Below are positions 9,113-17,998 of a DNA stretch of 46,867 nt, in pieces. The stretch spans positions 1-46,867 of the forward strand of contig CAJCIZ010000007.1 of the NCBI GenBank assembly GCA_903970525.1, given 5' to 3'. The position numbers and the translations under genes were made by a program. Source of the DNA: Myxococcales bacterium. Lineage in GTDB: Bacteria > Pseudomonadota > Gammaproteobacteria > DSM-16500. Position 1 is the first letter of the stretch. Every line of letters begins with the position of its first letter. The notes beneath the pieces were generated by a model. The model ran no database searches. It saw nothing but the letters and a program-made list of their open reading frames with translations, and was not told the DNA's origin.

Positions 9113-9666
9113 GATTTCACACTCGTCATATAACGAGACAAATACATCGCTTGCGCAAAACTAAATACTAAGATCAAACACGTAATGCCATATAATTTAA
9201 AATTCACCCAAGCATTGGTACTAAAATTATAAGCCACATAAATATTAACCCCACCTAACACAAGAAAAAATAATCCCCACACTACATTTAACTTTTTCCA
9301 AGCTTGCTCTGGAATATGATGACCCTGCTGCCCTTCCATCAGACTTTCTAACATGCGCTGAATCAAAGGTTTTTTACCAATAAATTGACTACCCAAGAAC
9401 ACCAACCCAAATACCCAAAACACAATACTAGGCTTCCATTTCACAAAAATAGGATTATGAAAATACAACGTCATCCCACCAAACAAAGCAAACACAACCA
9501 GCGTCACCAATTGCTGTTTATCATAACGCTTACGCACGACGCGCGTGACCACAACTTGTAATGCAGTCACTACAATACCAACAGTAGTTGCAACATAAAT
9601 CCCATAAAATTTAAACGCCAGAAAAAACAAAAATACTGGTACAAAATCAATTAACATATGCGTCAT
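9109..9666 (-). CDS. yciB: Septation protein A / inner-membrane protein YciB
   Basis: Integral inner-membrane protein of the YciB/IspA (IspZ) family, linked to cell-envelope maintenance and septation in enterics. The 185 residues are mostly hydrophobic, with about five membrane helices. Family hallmarks are the N-terminal MLIDFVPVFLFFLAFKFYGI, the central FGGMTLYFHNPIFVKWKPSI and GKKPLIQRMLE, and the C-terminal WVNFKLYG. The start overlaps the RND pump stop by four bases; a second ATG four codons in is possible. The protein is of normal length and looks intact. Confidence 0.94.
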   Translation of the reverse strand: MTHMLIDFVPVFLFFLAFKFYGIYVATTVGIVVTALQVVVTRVVRKRYDKQQLVTLVVFALFGGMTLYFHNPIFVKWKPSIVFWVFGLVFLGSQFIGKKPLIQRMLESLMEGQQGHHIPEQAWKKLNVVWGLFFLVLGGVNIYVAYNFSTNAWVNFKLYGITCLILVFSFAQAMYLSRYMTSVKS

Positions 9667-12600
9667 ATTTTTTCTGCCTCGTAGTCTTTCAGTTCGATTT
9701 CAACAGTCGGGATTTTTTTGTATCTTGCGAGATAAGTATAAGCAATCGGCACAACCACTAATGAAAACAGTGTTCCCACCAATAATCCACCCACAATGAC
9801 CCAACCAATTTGATGTCTTGTTTCTGCACCTGGACCAAAAGCTAATGCCAATGGCACAGCACCTAAAATCATAGCCGATGTCGTCATCAAAATAGGCCGC
9901 AAACGCAATACAGCCGCTTCCACAATCGCATCATGAATACTTTTCCCTTCCGCTAAGCGTCGATTAGCAAACTCTGTCATCAATATGCCATGCTTAGCAA
10001 TTAACCCAATCAAAGTCACCAACCCAATATTGCTATAAATATTTAATGTACCACCCGTTAATTTCAACGCTAAGACCGCACCAATAATCGCAAACGGTAC
10101 TGTCAATAAAATCACTAATGGATCAATAAAACTTTCAAATTGCGCGACTAAAACTAAATAAATAAACACAAGCGCCAGTAAAAATGTTAACGCCATATTA
10201 TGACTAGATTCCAAATAATTCGCTGCCTCTCCCATGAATGCAATTTTCATATTATCGGGCAATACTTGATGAGCCATTTTTTCTAATGTTTTGATCGCAT
10301 CCGCAATCGTATATCCAGGTGCAATACTTGCATAGAGCGTATCTGATCGTAAACGCTCATAATGCGGCAACGCATGCGGGCTGGTGGTTTCTTTAATCGA
10401 CGTTAAATCCGCTAAGGAAATCATATTATTGTTTTCGCTGCGCACATACAACAGTGGAATCACATTAGGATTAGTCAGCGCATTTTGATTCATTTGCACC
10501 ATCACATCATATTCTTTACCAGAATATTCAAACTTTCCTATGGTTCTACCGGCTAACAGCGTAGAAATTGTATTCGTGATATTTGCCATAGACACTTTCA
10601 TGTCTGCTGCTTTTTCTCTATCAACAGTCACTTCAAACTGTGATCTATCCCATTTCAATTGATTACTCACATTGACAAAAACAGGAGATTGCTTCACAGC
10701 CGCTACAAATTGCTTCATGCCTGCTTCTAAATCTTTATATTCACCTGATGTCATCACAGCCAAACCAACATCATTACCATCACTCCCTGCAAAATAAGCG
10801 AGAGGCGAAGGCGGCACTGAAGCATAAGCTTGAATCCCAGGGAATTGGTCAAACTGTTTATTCAACCAATCAGAAATTTCATCTGCCGATCGATGGCGCT
10901 TATACCAAGGTTTTAAATTAATAATTTGAAATGATGAGGACGGCGAACCATCCCCTACTTGCGCCAAATAATTATCTAGCTCAGGTAATTTCGCATAAAT
11001 CGCTTCTAACTTTTGCACATAAGCATCCGTATACGCAAAACTCGCATCTTTAGGCGCGCCTGCATACACGTCAATTTCATTTCTATCTTCAGTTGGCGCT
11101 AATTCTGAGGGCAAATGACTATAAATCACATAACCCACAACACCCACAACAAAAAACACCAGCAACACAGCGAGTTTTTTCGTTAAAATAAATTGTAAAA
11201 AATACTTATACGCTTTTTGTAATTGCGCAAAGCGAATCGAAAACCACTCACCATACCGACTGGTTTGATGCACGGTCAATAATCGTGAACACATCATAGG
11301 CGAAAGCGTCAAAGCGACAACACCAGAAATTAAAACGGCTCCCGCTAAGGTTAAAGCAAATTCGCTAAACACAGCGCCTAAAATACCCGCTGTAAATGCA
11401 ATAGGCGTGTAAACAGCCGCTAAAGTCAAAGTCATAGCAATGATAGGAAACACAATTTCACGACTACCTTTAATCGCAGCTTGAAAAGGTTTCATGCCGT
11501 TTTCAATGTGACGAGAAATATTTTCTAGCATCACAATCGCATCATCTACAACTAACCCAATAGCCAAAACAAACGCCATCAACGTAATAGTATCAATTGT
11601 AAATGAAAAAACTTTAAAGAAAGCCACTGTCGTAATTAAACAAACTGGAATCGTAATCACAGGAATTAACGTCGCGCGCCAATTCGCTAAAAACAAATAA
11701 ATCACAATTAACACAAATAAAATCGATTCAATCAAGGCTTCATACACGCTATCCACTGAAGAACGAATAAAATCCGCTTGATTGTAAACAATACTGGCAC
11801 GCATGCCTTCGGGTAAGCTTTTCGTAATTTCTGTAAACTTGTTCATGACATGGCGCGCCACATCCAAGGGATTGGCTGTCGATTGCGGAATAATCCCAAC
11901 CGCCACCGCAGGCTGTCCGCCCACACGGAATGAAGTATCTGGATCAGCTGGCGCAACAGCGACATCGCCAACATTTTTCAAACGCACAATTTGATTTTGG
12001 TCGCTACGGATAATTAAATCACTAAATTGATCAGATGAGGTTAAGGTTTCATTGGTGACAACATTAAAATAGCGATCTTTGCCACGAATTTGTCCGCTAG
12101 GCACTTCCACGTTTTGATCTGTTAACACTGTGTTGATGTCATCCACTGTGACATTGGATGAAGCCATCTTGGCAGGATCTAACCAGATACGCATCGCAGA
12201 AGCTTGCCTACCATACGTCATCGTAGTCGCAACACCTTCTACCGTTTGTAAGCGCGGAATAATAAATTGATCGACATAATCACTGACTTCTTTAGGCGTA
12301 CGATGTTGATCTGAGAACGCCAGAAACAAAATCGGCATACCATCTGTTTCAGCTTTTGATAAGACAGGCGATTGCACATCATGTGGCAGTGTTCCACCTA
12401 CACTCGCTAAACTACTACGCACATCTTCCACAGCCGCATCAATATTACGACCTAACTTGAAGTTCAAGACAATCTCACTCTCACCTTCTTTGCTAGTCGA
12501 TGTCATAGATTCCACCCCATCTGTAGCAGACAGAGCGGCTTCAATCGGTGTAGTGACTTGTGTTTCGACCAAGCTTGCGCTGGCACCAGGATAACTTGTA

Positions 12601-12743
12601 AAAATGGAGACAACGGGCGGATTGACGTTAGGAATCCAACGTAACGGAACATTCGCAAATGAAATTAGCCCGATCAACGTCATGATCAAGGTAAAAACGA
12701 TAGTAAAAGCAGGTCGGCGAATAAAAAATTCTGTGAAGCTCAC
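9663..12743 (-). CDS. RND multidrug efflux permease (HAE1 family)
   Basis: Inner-membrane, proton-driven drug exporter, expected to act as a trimer with the adaptor encoded just upstream and an outer-membrane channel encoded elsewhere. It is 1026 residues, normal for AcrB/MexB relatives. The proton-relay residues are present: the Asp pair in AIGLVVDDAIVMLENI of TM4 and the Lys in GLIAKHGILMTEFAN of TM10. The FFIRRPAFTIV start and the two large periplasmic loops (TM1-2 and TM7-8) are also typical. The ATG lies 12 bases after the adaptor stop. No outer-membrane factor gene is in the window. The substrate cannot be predicted; a drug-exporter reading fits better than heavy-metal export because the CusA-type motifs are absent. 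Confidence 0.93.
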   Translation of the reverse strand: MSFTEFFIRRPAFTIVFTLIMTLIGLISFANVPLRWIPNVNPPVVSIFTSYPGASASLVETQVTTPIEAALSATDGVESMTSTSKEGESEIVLNFKLGRNIDAAVEDVRSSLASVGGTLPHDVQSPVLSKAETDGMPILFLAFSDQHRTPKEVSDYVDQFIIPRLQTVEGVATTMTYGRQASAMRIWLDPAKMASSNVTVDDINTVLTDQNVEVPSGQIRGKDRYFNVVTNETLTSSDQFSDLIIRSDQNQIVRLKNVGDVAVAPADPDTSFRVGGQPAVAVGIIPQSTANPLDVARHVMNKFTEITKSLPEGMRASIVYNQADFIRSSVDSVYEALIESILFVLIVIYLFLANWRATLIPVITIPVCLITTVAFFKVFSFTIDTITLMAFVLAIGLVVDDAIVMLENISRHIENGMKPFQAAIKGSREIVFPIIAMTLTLAAVYTPIAFTAGILGAVFSEFALTLAGAVLISGVVALTLSPMMCSRLLTVHQTSRYGEWFSIRFAQLQKAYKYFLQFILTKKLAVLLVFFVVGVVGYVIYSHLPSELAPTEDRNEIDVYAGAPKDASFAYTDAYVQKLEAIYAKLPELDNYLAQVGDGSPSSSFQIINLKPWYKRHRSADEISDWLNKQFDQFPGIQAYASVPPSPLAYFAGSDGNDVGLAVMTSGEYKDLEAGMKQFVAAVKQSPVFVNVSNQLKWDRSQFEVTVDREKAADMKVSMANITNTISTLLAGRTIGKFEYSGKEYDVMVQMNQNALTNPNVIPLLYVRSENNNMISLADLTSIKETTSPHALPHYERLRSDTLYASIAPGYTIADAIKTLEKMAHQVLPDNMKIAFMGEAANYLESSHNMALTFLLALVFIYLVLVAQFESFIDPLVILLTVPFAIIGAVLALKLTGGTLNIYSNIGLVTLIGLIAKHGILMTEFANRRLAEGKSIHDAIVEAAVLRLRPILMTTSAMILGAVPLALAFGPGAETRHQIGWVIVGGLLVGTLFSLVVVPIAYTYLARYKKIPTVEIELKDYEAEKI

Positions 12744-12755
12744 ATCAGACCTCGG

Positions 12756-13793
12756 CTATAATTTGACGGCGACATCAGCGCCATCTCTAATTTTTTCTTG
12801 TCCTTCTGTGACAACCGCATCATTCGCTGTCAATCCTTTCAAGATTTGGACGCTGTCTGTGGTACGCAAGCCAATTTCAACGGGTACGGATTGTGCTTTG
12901 CCATTCACGACTTTATACACTTGATGACCATCAATGGTTGCCATGAGACTTTTAGCGGGTACGAGTAAAGCCGTATCATCTGCACCTAAAGATTGCGTTA
13001 CATTGACAAATAAACCAGATCGCAACGTGAGTGATTCATTAGGTATTTCAGCATATAACGTAATTGTTCTATCTTGTGTATTAATCGTGGGAGAAATGAA
13101 AGCAACTTTGCCTTTAAACACTTTTCCAGGAAATGCGGTAGCGGTAACAGAAATTTCCTGTCCCATTTGAATCAATCCTAAATATTTTTCAGGAATATTG
13201 TATTCAACATGTAAATGGCGAATATTGGTTAAAGACACTAAAGCTTGCCCTACAGACACATAATCACCTGGGCTCACTTTTGATTTCCCTACCATACCAT
13301 CGAAGGGTGCCGTCAATAACATGCCATTCAGGTTCACTTTGTTTTCTTGTTCAGCGGCTGCTTTCTCTTTTAAATCAGCCGCTGCTTTTTCCATATCTTG
13401 TTTAGAGATGATGCCTTTTTTCGCTAAAATACTCATGCGATCATATGTGGTTTCGCTTAATTGATAATCTGCTTGCACCGATGCAAATCTGGCTTGATAC
13501 ACCGCATCATCCAATTGAATCAATGGCGTGCCTTGTTTGACGAACTCACCATCTTGGAATAAAACTTTCGCAACAGTACCTGCGATTTCAGGGGCGATTT
13601 GAATATTATTAGCTGCAACCAGGGTACCTACGGATTGAACTTCCACAGGAATACTTCCTTGTTTCACTTTATCTACTTTGACAAAGGTTGCATCAGGATG
13701 AGGATAGGCTGAACTTTGATAGTGATTAAACACGACATAGCCTGCTATGACAGCCAGAATTCCAACTATGATCAATCTCTTTTTCAGGCGCAT
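12756..13793 (-). CDS. RND efflux periplasmic adaptor (membrane fusion protein)
   Basis: Adaptor linking the RND pump to an outer-membrane channel. The 345-residue protein has an N-terminal signal-anchor helix (RLIIVGILAVIAGYVVF) with no lipobox cysteine. A biotinyl/lipoyl half (IAPEIAGTVAKVLFQDGEFV) is followed by a helical hairpin (~105-150, rich in Ala, Lys and Glu) and the second lipoyl half (LLTAPFDGMVGKSKVSPGDYV). Beta-barrel and membrane-proximal domains complete it. Spacing to hslO (16 bases upstream) and to the pump (12 bases downstream) places it inside one operon. The anchor without a lipid site is like the MexH/VexE-type adaptors rather than AcrA. Confidence 0.92.
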   Translation of the reverse strand: MRLKKRLIIVGILAVIAGYVVFNHYQSSAYPHPDATFVKVDKVKQGSIPVEVQSVGTLVAANNIQIAPEIAGTVAKVLFQDGEFVKQGTPLIQLDDAVYQARFASVQADYQLSETTYDRMSILAKKGIISKQDMEKAAADLKEKAAAEQENKVNLNGMLLTAPFDGMVGKSKVSPGDYVSVGQALVSLTNIRHLHVEYNIPEKYLGLIQMGQEISVTATAFPGKVFKGKVAFISPTINTQDRTITLYAEIPNESLTLRSGLFVNVTQSLGADDTALLVPAKSLMATIDGHQVYKVVNGKAQSVPVEIGLRTTDSVQILKGLTANDAVVTEGQEKIRDGADVAVKL

Positions 13794-13809
13794 GATATGG
13801 CTCTATCGT

Positions 13810-14706
13810 TTATTGAATCTGGTCTGACGAGGGCGGCGAGTCTTTACGCATGAGTTTCGCCACATCCACTCGATCAAAAATATATTCTTTGTTACAAAAC
13901 TCACAAGTGACAACAATCGCCTGCTTGTCTCTCAATTCTTCTTCAATTTCTTCCGGAGAAAGCAATCGAATCGCATTTTCACTACGCTCTACTGAACAAG
14001 TACATCGGAAGATAATAGGCGAAGGATCAAATAGACGCACATCTTCTTGTACATATAAACGTTGCAAAATAACTTCATTGCTTAACGTTAACAATTCTTT
14101 AGGCTTGATGGTATCCGTTAAATGTACTAGATGCTCCCAGCCTGGATCGTCCGACGGGAAAACATCTTGACGCGTCTTGGACTGGTCTTCCGGCATGCGC
14201 TGCAATAAGAGACCGGTCGCAGCGTCTTCACTGACGGCTATCCAAATGCGCGTCAGCAATTGCTCTGAATTCTTAAAATAACCTTCAATTGACTCTGCGA
14301 GTGAATTGCCGTGCCACCCTACTATCCCTTGGTAACGTTTTACATTGTCATCAGGGTCTATCATGATGACTAAAATGCCTTTGCGTAATTCTTCCAACAA
14401 TTCAACAGAATCGAATTCACCCTGATATTGAACTAAGCCGCGCAACTGAAACGCATCATTGCATTGCGCCAATAATAATTTCAGTTTACCTTGTCCTTGG
14501 AATTGAACGGTTAAGCGACCTTTGAATTTAATCGTAGCACTTAATAAACTGGCGACGACTAAGGCTTCACCCAATAACTGACGAATCAATAAAGGATAAT
14601 CATGTTGGTGCAAAATCGTTTGATAACTTTCACTGAGGCGAACCAATTCACCACGCACCGGTGCATTATCAAACAAAAATCTTTGCAATATATCTTTATT
14701 ATTCAT
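13810..14706 (-). CDS. hslO: Redox-regulated chaperone Hsp33
   Basis: Cytoplasmic holdase switched on by oxidation plus heat or bleach. The 298-residue protein has the usual N-terminal substrate-binding domain and the C-terminal redox switch. The zinc-binding cysteines are all present as CxC (Cys235, Cys237) and CxxC (Cys268, Cys271). Being first in a tight minus-strand operon with an efflux system, yciB and bolA suggests a stress-response unit, although no specific operator was recognised upstream. A ribosome-binding site before the ATG is weak. Identification is secure. Confidence 0.95.
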   Translation of the reverse strand: MNNKDILQRFLFDNAPVRGELVRLSESYQTILHQHDYPLLIRQLLGEALVVASLLSATIKFKGRLTVQFQGQGKLKLLLAQCNDAFQLRGLVQYQGEFDSVELLEELRKGILVIMIDPDDNVKRYQGIVGWHGNSLAESIEGYFKNSEQLLTRIWIAVSEDAATGLLLQRMPEDQSKTRQDVFPSDDPGWEHLVHLTDTIKPKELLTLSNEVILQRLYVQEDVRLFDPSPIIFRCTCSVERSENAIRLLSPEEIEEELRDKQAIVVTCEFCNKEYIFDRVDVAKLMRKDSPPSSDQIQ

Positions 14707-14830
14707 GAGGATGCGTCTTTAAAATACTGTATCACTTTAAGAAATTGCCCGAACAGAACACTCACATCATTTAGAATGCAGTACAGTACCAGAAATAGCC
14801 GCTTTCAACAACCTAAGCGACCCCAACACA

Positions 14831-15385
14831 ATGAATAAAAAGCCTAAAATTTCTGATGCAGATAAAGCTTTATTTGAAGCAGCCATGCGACATGTGAAGC
14901 CCTTAGCCCCTTCTAAAAAAATCACACCAGAGCCAGAGCGGCCTAAACCACGCGTCCGCAAGCCGGCTATCGATTCAGAGACATCTCTTTCTGCCCTTTC
15001 AGATTTCGAGACACTTGATCCTTTATCCAGTGACGACTTAGTTGAGTTCGCTAGACCTGGATTACAAAATAAAATTCTTCGTGATTTGCGCACGGGCAAA
15101 TATAATATCGAAGCAATCTTAGATTTGCATGGCATGACGGTTGTTGAGGCACGAGAGGCATTGCATCAGTTCTTTTTACAATGCACAAAGCGCCGCTTGC
15201 GCCATGTCTTAATCATTCATGGCAAAGGACGCGGCGATCAAAAGCCTATTTTGAAAAATAAGATTAACCACTGGTTACGCCAACTCAGTGAAGTCTTGGC
15301 TTTTTGTTCTGCAACAGGCCGAGAAGGCAGAAGCGGTGCGATGGTAGTGTACTTAAAACAAGTAAAAGGAGCGACATTCCCTTGA
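14831..15385 (+). CDS. Smr-domain protein (SmrA/B-like, putative endonuclease)
   Basis: Small MutS-related domain protein of 184 residues. The first ~95 residues are charged and proline-rich (a linker type common in YdaL/SmrA proteins). The Smr domain follows, with LDLHGMTVVEAREALHQFF and the HGKGRGDQKPILKNKINHWL loop. The LDLHG and HGKG motifs are the conserved signature; family members act on DNA or RNA, and SmrB in E. coli cuts mRNA at collided ribosomes. The three-base overlap of its TGA with the TTG start of the uridine kinase gene suggests coupling. I cannot decide from sequence whether this is SmrA or SmrB. Confidence 0.85.
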   Translation: MNKKPKISDADKALFEAAMRHVKPLAPSKKITPEPERPKPRVRKPAIDSETSLSALSDFETLDPLSSDDLVEFARPGLQNKILRDLRTGKYNIEAILDLHGMTVVEAREALHQFFLQCTKRRLRHVLIIHGKGRGDQKPILKNKINHWLRQLSEVLAFCSATGREGRSGAMVVYLKQVKGATFP

Positions 15386-16029
15386 CGACGAAAAAAGCGA
15401 TTATTATCGGTATTTCTGGCGCATCAGCCTCTGGCAAAAGTCTGTTAGCAAACACTATTGTCAATGAATTAAGCTCTTGTCATGTTGCCGTTATTTCTGA
15501 AGATTCTTATTATAAAGATCACAGCAATATTCCCTTTGAAGAACGTGTCAAAATCAATTATGACCATCCGAATTCTTTGGATCATGAATTATTGATTGAG
15601 CATTTGAAATTATTACAGCAAGGAAAATCCGCCAATATCCCCGTCTACAACCACGCTGAACATGTGCGCGAAAAAGAAACACGCACGATTGGCCAACATT
15701 CCATTATTGTAATTGAAGGCATCTTGTTATTTGTCGATCAAGATTTGCGTGATTTGATGGATATACGTATTTTTATGGACACGGCATTAGACATTTGTCT
15801 TATTCGACGTTTAAAACGCGATATGAAAGAACGTGGGCGTAGTTTAGATGCGGTAATCAAACAATACGAAGACACCGTCAGACCCATGTATATGCAATTT
15901 ATTGAACCTTCTAAGCGATATGCGGACATCATTGTTCCACGTGGAGGCGGCAATCGTATTGCGATTGATATGATTAAAGCAAAGATGCGTGAGCTGTTGA
16001 GTGGGCATTTTAAGGTTGAAGATAAATAA
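15382..16029 (+). CDS. udk: Uridine kinase
   Basis: Pyrimidine salvage enzyme phosphorylating uridine and cytidine to UMP and CMP. It has a P-loop (GISGASASGKS), the SEDSYYKD segment and NYDHPNSLDHELL (acceptor-site motif); the lid region has IRRLKRDMKERGRS. I choose the TTG at 15382 as start. It gives MTTKKAIIIGISG and 215 residues (E. coli 213), and an AAAGGAG ribosome-binding site sits about 10 bases upstream. The frame is open upstream, but that stretch is the 3' end of the Smr gene in another frame. The TTG overlaps the previous TGA, and its own TAA overlaps the next ATG (TAATG). Confidence 0.93.
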   Translation: MTTKKAIIIGISGASASGKSLLANTIVNELSSCHVAVISEDSYYKDHSNIPFEERVKINYDHPNSLDHELLIEHLKLLQQGKSANIPVYNHAEHVREKETRTIGQHSIIVIEGILLFVDQDLRDLMDIRIFMDTALDICLIRRLKRDMKERGRSLDAVIKQYEDTVRPMYMQFIEPSKRYADIIVPRGGGNRIAIDMIKAKMRELLSGHFKVEDK

Positions 16030-17051
16030 TGAAATTACTTAACAAAGTACTCATTGCAACTGGATCAACTTGGCTTGTTTTTCTGGTTGCAGTCTATGTT
16101 GGCTCCCGCTTACCATTCTTCAGCAATCTCGCCACTCTTTTAGTCTTGAGCGTATTATTTTCAGTGTTGATGATGGCTTTCTTGCGCGTCATCATCATTA
16201 AGCACTTGGAACATTTTGATCACAACGTAACAAACTTAGAAGCGCATGAAGATATTCAGTTAGAGACTGCGTTACGCAAGGCGATTAATAATCATGAATT
16301 TGTTTTATATTATCAACCGAAAATAAATTTGCAGAATGGCACTATCTCAGCCGTTGAAGCACTCATTCGCTGGGAAAGTCCAGAGCTCGGCATGATCAGT
16401 CCTTCTATATTCATTCCGCTGGCTGAAGAAACCGGCTTAATTATGCAAATTGGCGAATGGGCATTGCGCGAAGCATGCAAAGCCAATAAAAGCTGGCAAA
16501 ATCTTGGGTATAGACCGATTAGTGTCGCCGTGAATCTTTCGCCTAAACAATTTCGTCATCAAGATTTATCGCAACTGATTGCCACTGTGTTGAGTGAGAC
16601 TGGATTGGAAGCGAAATATCTCGAACTTGAAATTACTGAAACTGCGGTGATGGATAATGTGGAAGCGGCTGTGAGCAAACTGCATGAGATTCACAAGATG
16701 GGCGTCAGTATTGCGGTTGATGATTTTGGAACGGGATATACGTCGATTAGCTATCTAAAACAATTTCCGATTAACGTGATTAAGATTGATCAAAGCTTTG
16801 TAAAAGGCATCCCGCAGAATCAAGATGATGTTGCGATTACGAGTGCTGTGATTGCTTTGGCGCACAATCTAGGGATTAAAGTTGTGGCTGAAGGTGTTGA
16901 GACGGCTGAGCAGTTACAGTGTTTAGCGGATCATCAGTGTGATTGGGTGCAAGGGTATTTTCTGAGTAAACCGTTGTCTGAGAAAAAGATGATTAAGCAG
17001 CTTGCTGAGATTCATGACATGCCTGCACCCCTCCCCTTGTGTGAGAGGTAA
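16029..17051 (+). CDS. Membrane-anchored EAL-domain cyclic-di-GMP phosphodiesterase
   Basis: Predicted to hydrolyse the second messenger c-di-GMP at the inner membrane. Two N-terminal membrane helices (about 7-25 and 33-57) are followed by a complete EAL domain (80-330). Catalytic signatures are present: E-A-L at 110-112, Asn169 in NLSPKQF, Glu201 in ELEITE, DDFGTGYTS from 231, Lys252 in IKIDQSF, and Glu288 in AEGVET. This suggests an active enzyme. No GGDEF or sensory domain is present; the short loop between the helices could sense only little. The final residues PAPLPLCER are encoded by an R1-type repeat (17026-17051), so the natural C-terminus was probably altered by the repeat. It overlaps udk by one base and converges on the U-box cluster. 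Confidence 0.92.
   Translation: MKLLNKVLIATGSTWLVFLVAVYVGSRLPFFSNLATLLVLSVLFSVLMMAFLRVIIIKHLEHFDHNVTNLEAHEDIQLETALRKAINNHEFVLYYQPKINLQNGTISAVEALIRWESPELGMISPSIFIPLAEETGLIMQIGEWALREACKANKSWQNLGYRPISVAVNLSPKQFRHQDLSQLIATVLSETGLEAKYLELEITETAVMDNVEAAVSKLHEIHKMGVSIAVDDFGTGYTSISYLKQFPINVIKIDQSFVKGIPQNQDDVAITSAVIALAHNLGIKVVAEGVETAEQLQCLADHQCDWVQGYFLSKPLSEKKMIKQLAEIHDMPAPLPLCER
17026..17051. repeat. Degenerate R1 repeat forming the 3' end of the EAL gene
   Basis: This stretch (CACCCCTCCCCTTGTG at its left end) is a mutated relative of the perfect palindrome at 3971-4001 and keeps the CTTGTG loop region. It supplies the last codons and stop of the EAL gene. Confidence 0.6.
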
Positions 17052-17057
17052 TCTGAC

Positions 17058-17996
17058 TTATCTAAGCCTCAAAGTTTGTTTTTGTTGAATAGATAATAAT
17101 GCTTCTTCAGCTGACGCCAAGGCAGATTGAATTTCATTATATGCAGTTTCAGAAGTCTCAGGTAAGCTATCTGCGGTTTCAGTGAAAGTTATCTTGGATT
17201 TAGGGCATTTAATATTCCCTCTCTCAAGCCACTTTCGAATAGCCGATTTATCATAAACAAGTCCAGTACTCATGCTAATCGGATCATTGACAATACCTAA
17301 ACTAAAAACACAAGTATATTTTTCTTCGATGGTGTTTATATCATCAGAAATTTTTTCTAATTGCACATTGATTTCTTTATCTTCATTATGCTCTTCTGAT
17401 AGCTTTTTAATTTCTTTTCTTAATTTATCCACCTTATCAGAAGCGCCTGTTTTATCAGGTGTGCGCTCAAGAATGGGAGAAAGATTCTGCTTCATGGGAG
17501 GGGTGTAATTGTATCTTTGATAGAGATAAAATGTTAATGCTAGCAATAGCACACCTGATGCAAAAGCATACGTAAATTGAAATGCACCAGCATTATTATT
17601 AACGCTTTCACAGATTTTTTTTAAAACCTGCGTCATACAATGGGTGAAGTCATTTTCAACTTCGTCGGCGCTCAATCTCTTAAAGTAAATAGCATACGTA
17701 TCCTGTGCAATTTGACACATCTTGGCAATTTCAGATTGCGAGAAACTAATAGAAGCGACATTCATATTGTGCGATGACACCCCGCAAATCTTTTTTTGTA
17801 ATAAATTCTGAATATACTGGGTATCGAGAGAAGTCGTAATGAGATAAGAATGACTGTCTTTATCTTCAAGATAAATCGATTTCATTTCTGCTGTAACGAT
17901 TGCGGGTAGTTCTACCAAACCTAGCAGCGTTATAATACCTGCTTTTAAATACGCCGAAGATTTGAATAATTGATGGATAAGGTTGGGTATTTTCAT
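17058..17996 (-). CDS. Membrane-anchored U-box protein (putative E3 ubiquitin ligase-like)
   Basis: 312 residues, no known full-length family. In order: hydrophobic segment 17-36 (signal-like), an outer or luminal domain ~38-138 with conserved cysteines (71, 120, 129), a membrane helix 141-160, a charged coiled-coil-like stretch 183-226, and a U-box-like domain 229-292. The U-box call rests on DPISMSTGLVYDKSAIRKWL (238-257) followed by CPKSK (264-268) and a LPxT...NEIQ tail. This matches the U-box pattern D-P, G-x-x-Y-[DE], CP without the zinc ligands of a RING. U-boxes bind E2 enzymes in eukaryotes; bacterial examples such as Legionella LubX are injected effectors. It starts two bases after its paralogue ends and ends six bases from the convergent EAL gene. 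Secretion and ligase activity are inference. Confidence 0.7.
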   Translation of the reverse strand: MKIPNLIHQLFKSSAYLKAGIITLLGLVELPAIVTAEMKSIYLEDKDSHSYLITTSLDTQYIQNLLQKKICGVSSHNMNVASISFSQSEIAKMCQIAQDTYAIYFKRLSADEVENDFTHCMTQVLKKICESVNNNAGAFQFTYAFASGVLLLALTFYLYQRYNYTPPMKQNLSPILERTPDKTGASDKVDKLRKEIKKLSEEHNEDKEINVQLEKISDDINTIEEKYTCVFSLGIVNDPISMSTGLVYDKSAIRKWLERGNIKCPKSKITFTETADSLPETSETAYNEIQSALASAEEALLSIQQKQTLRLR

Positions 17997-17998
17997 AT

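Noticed and set aside
17229-17280. RING finger reading of the C-terminal domain of the first U-box protein
   Set aside because: The spaced Cys/His zinc ligands are missing; only the structural U-box positions (D-P, Y-D, CP) are matched.
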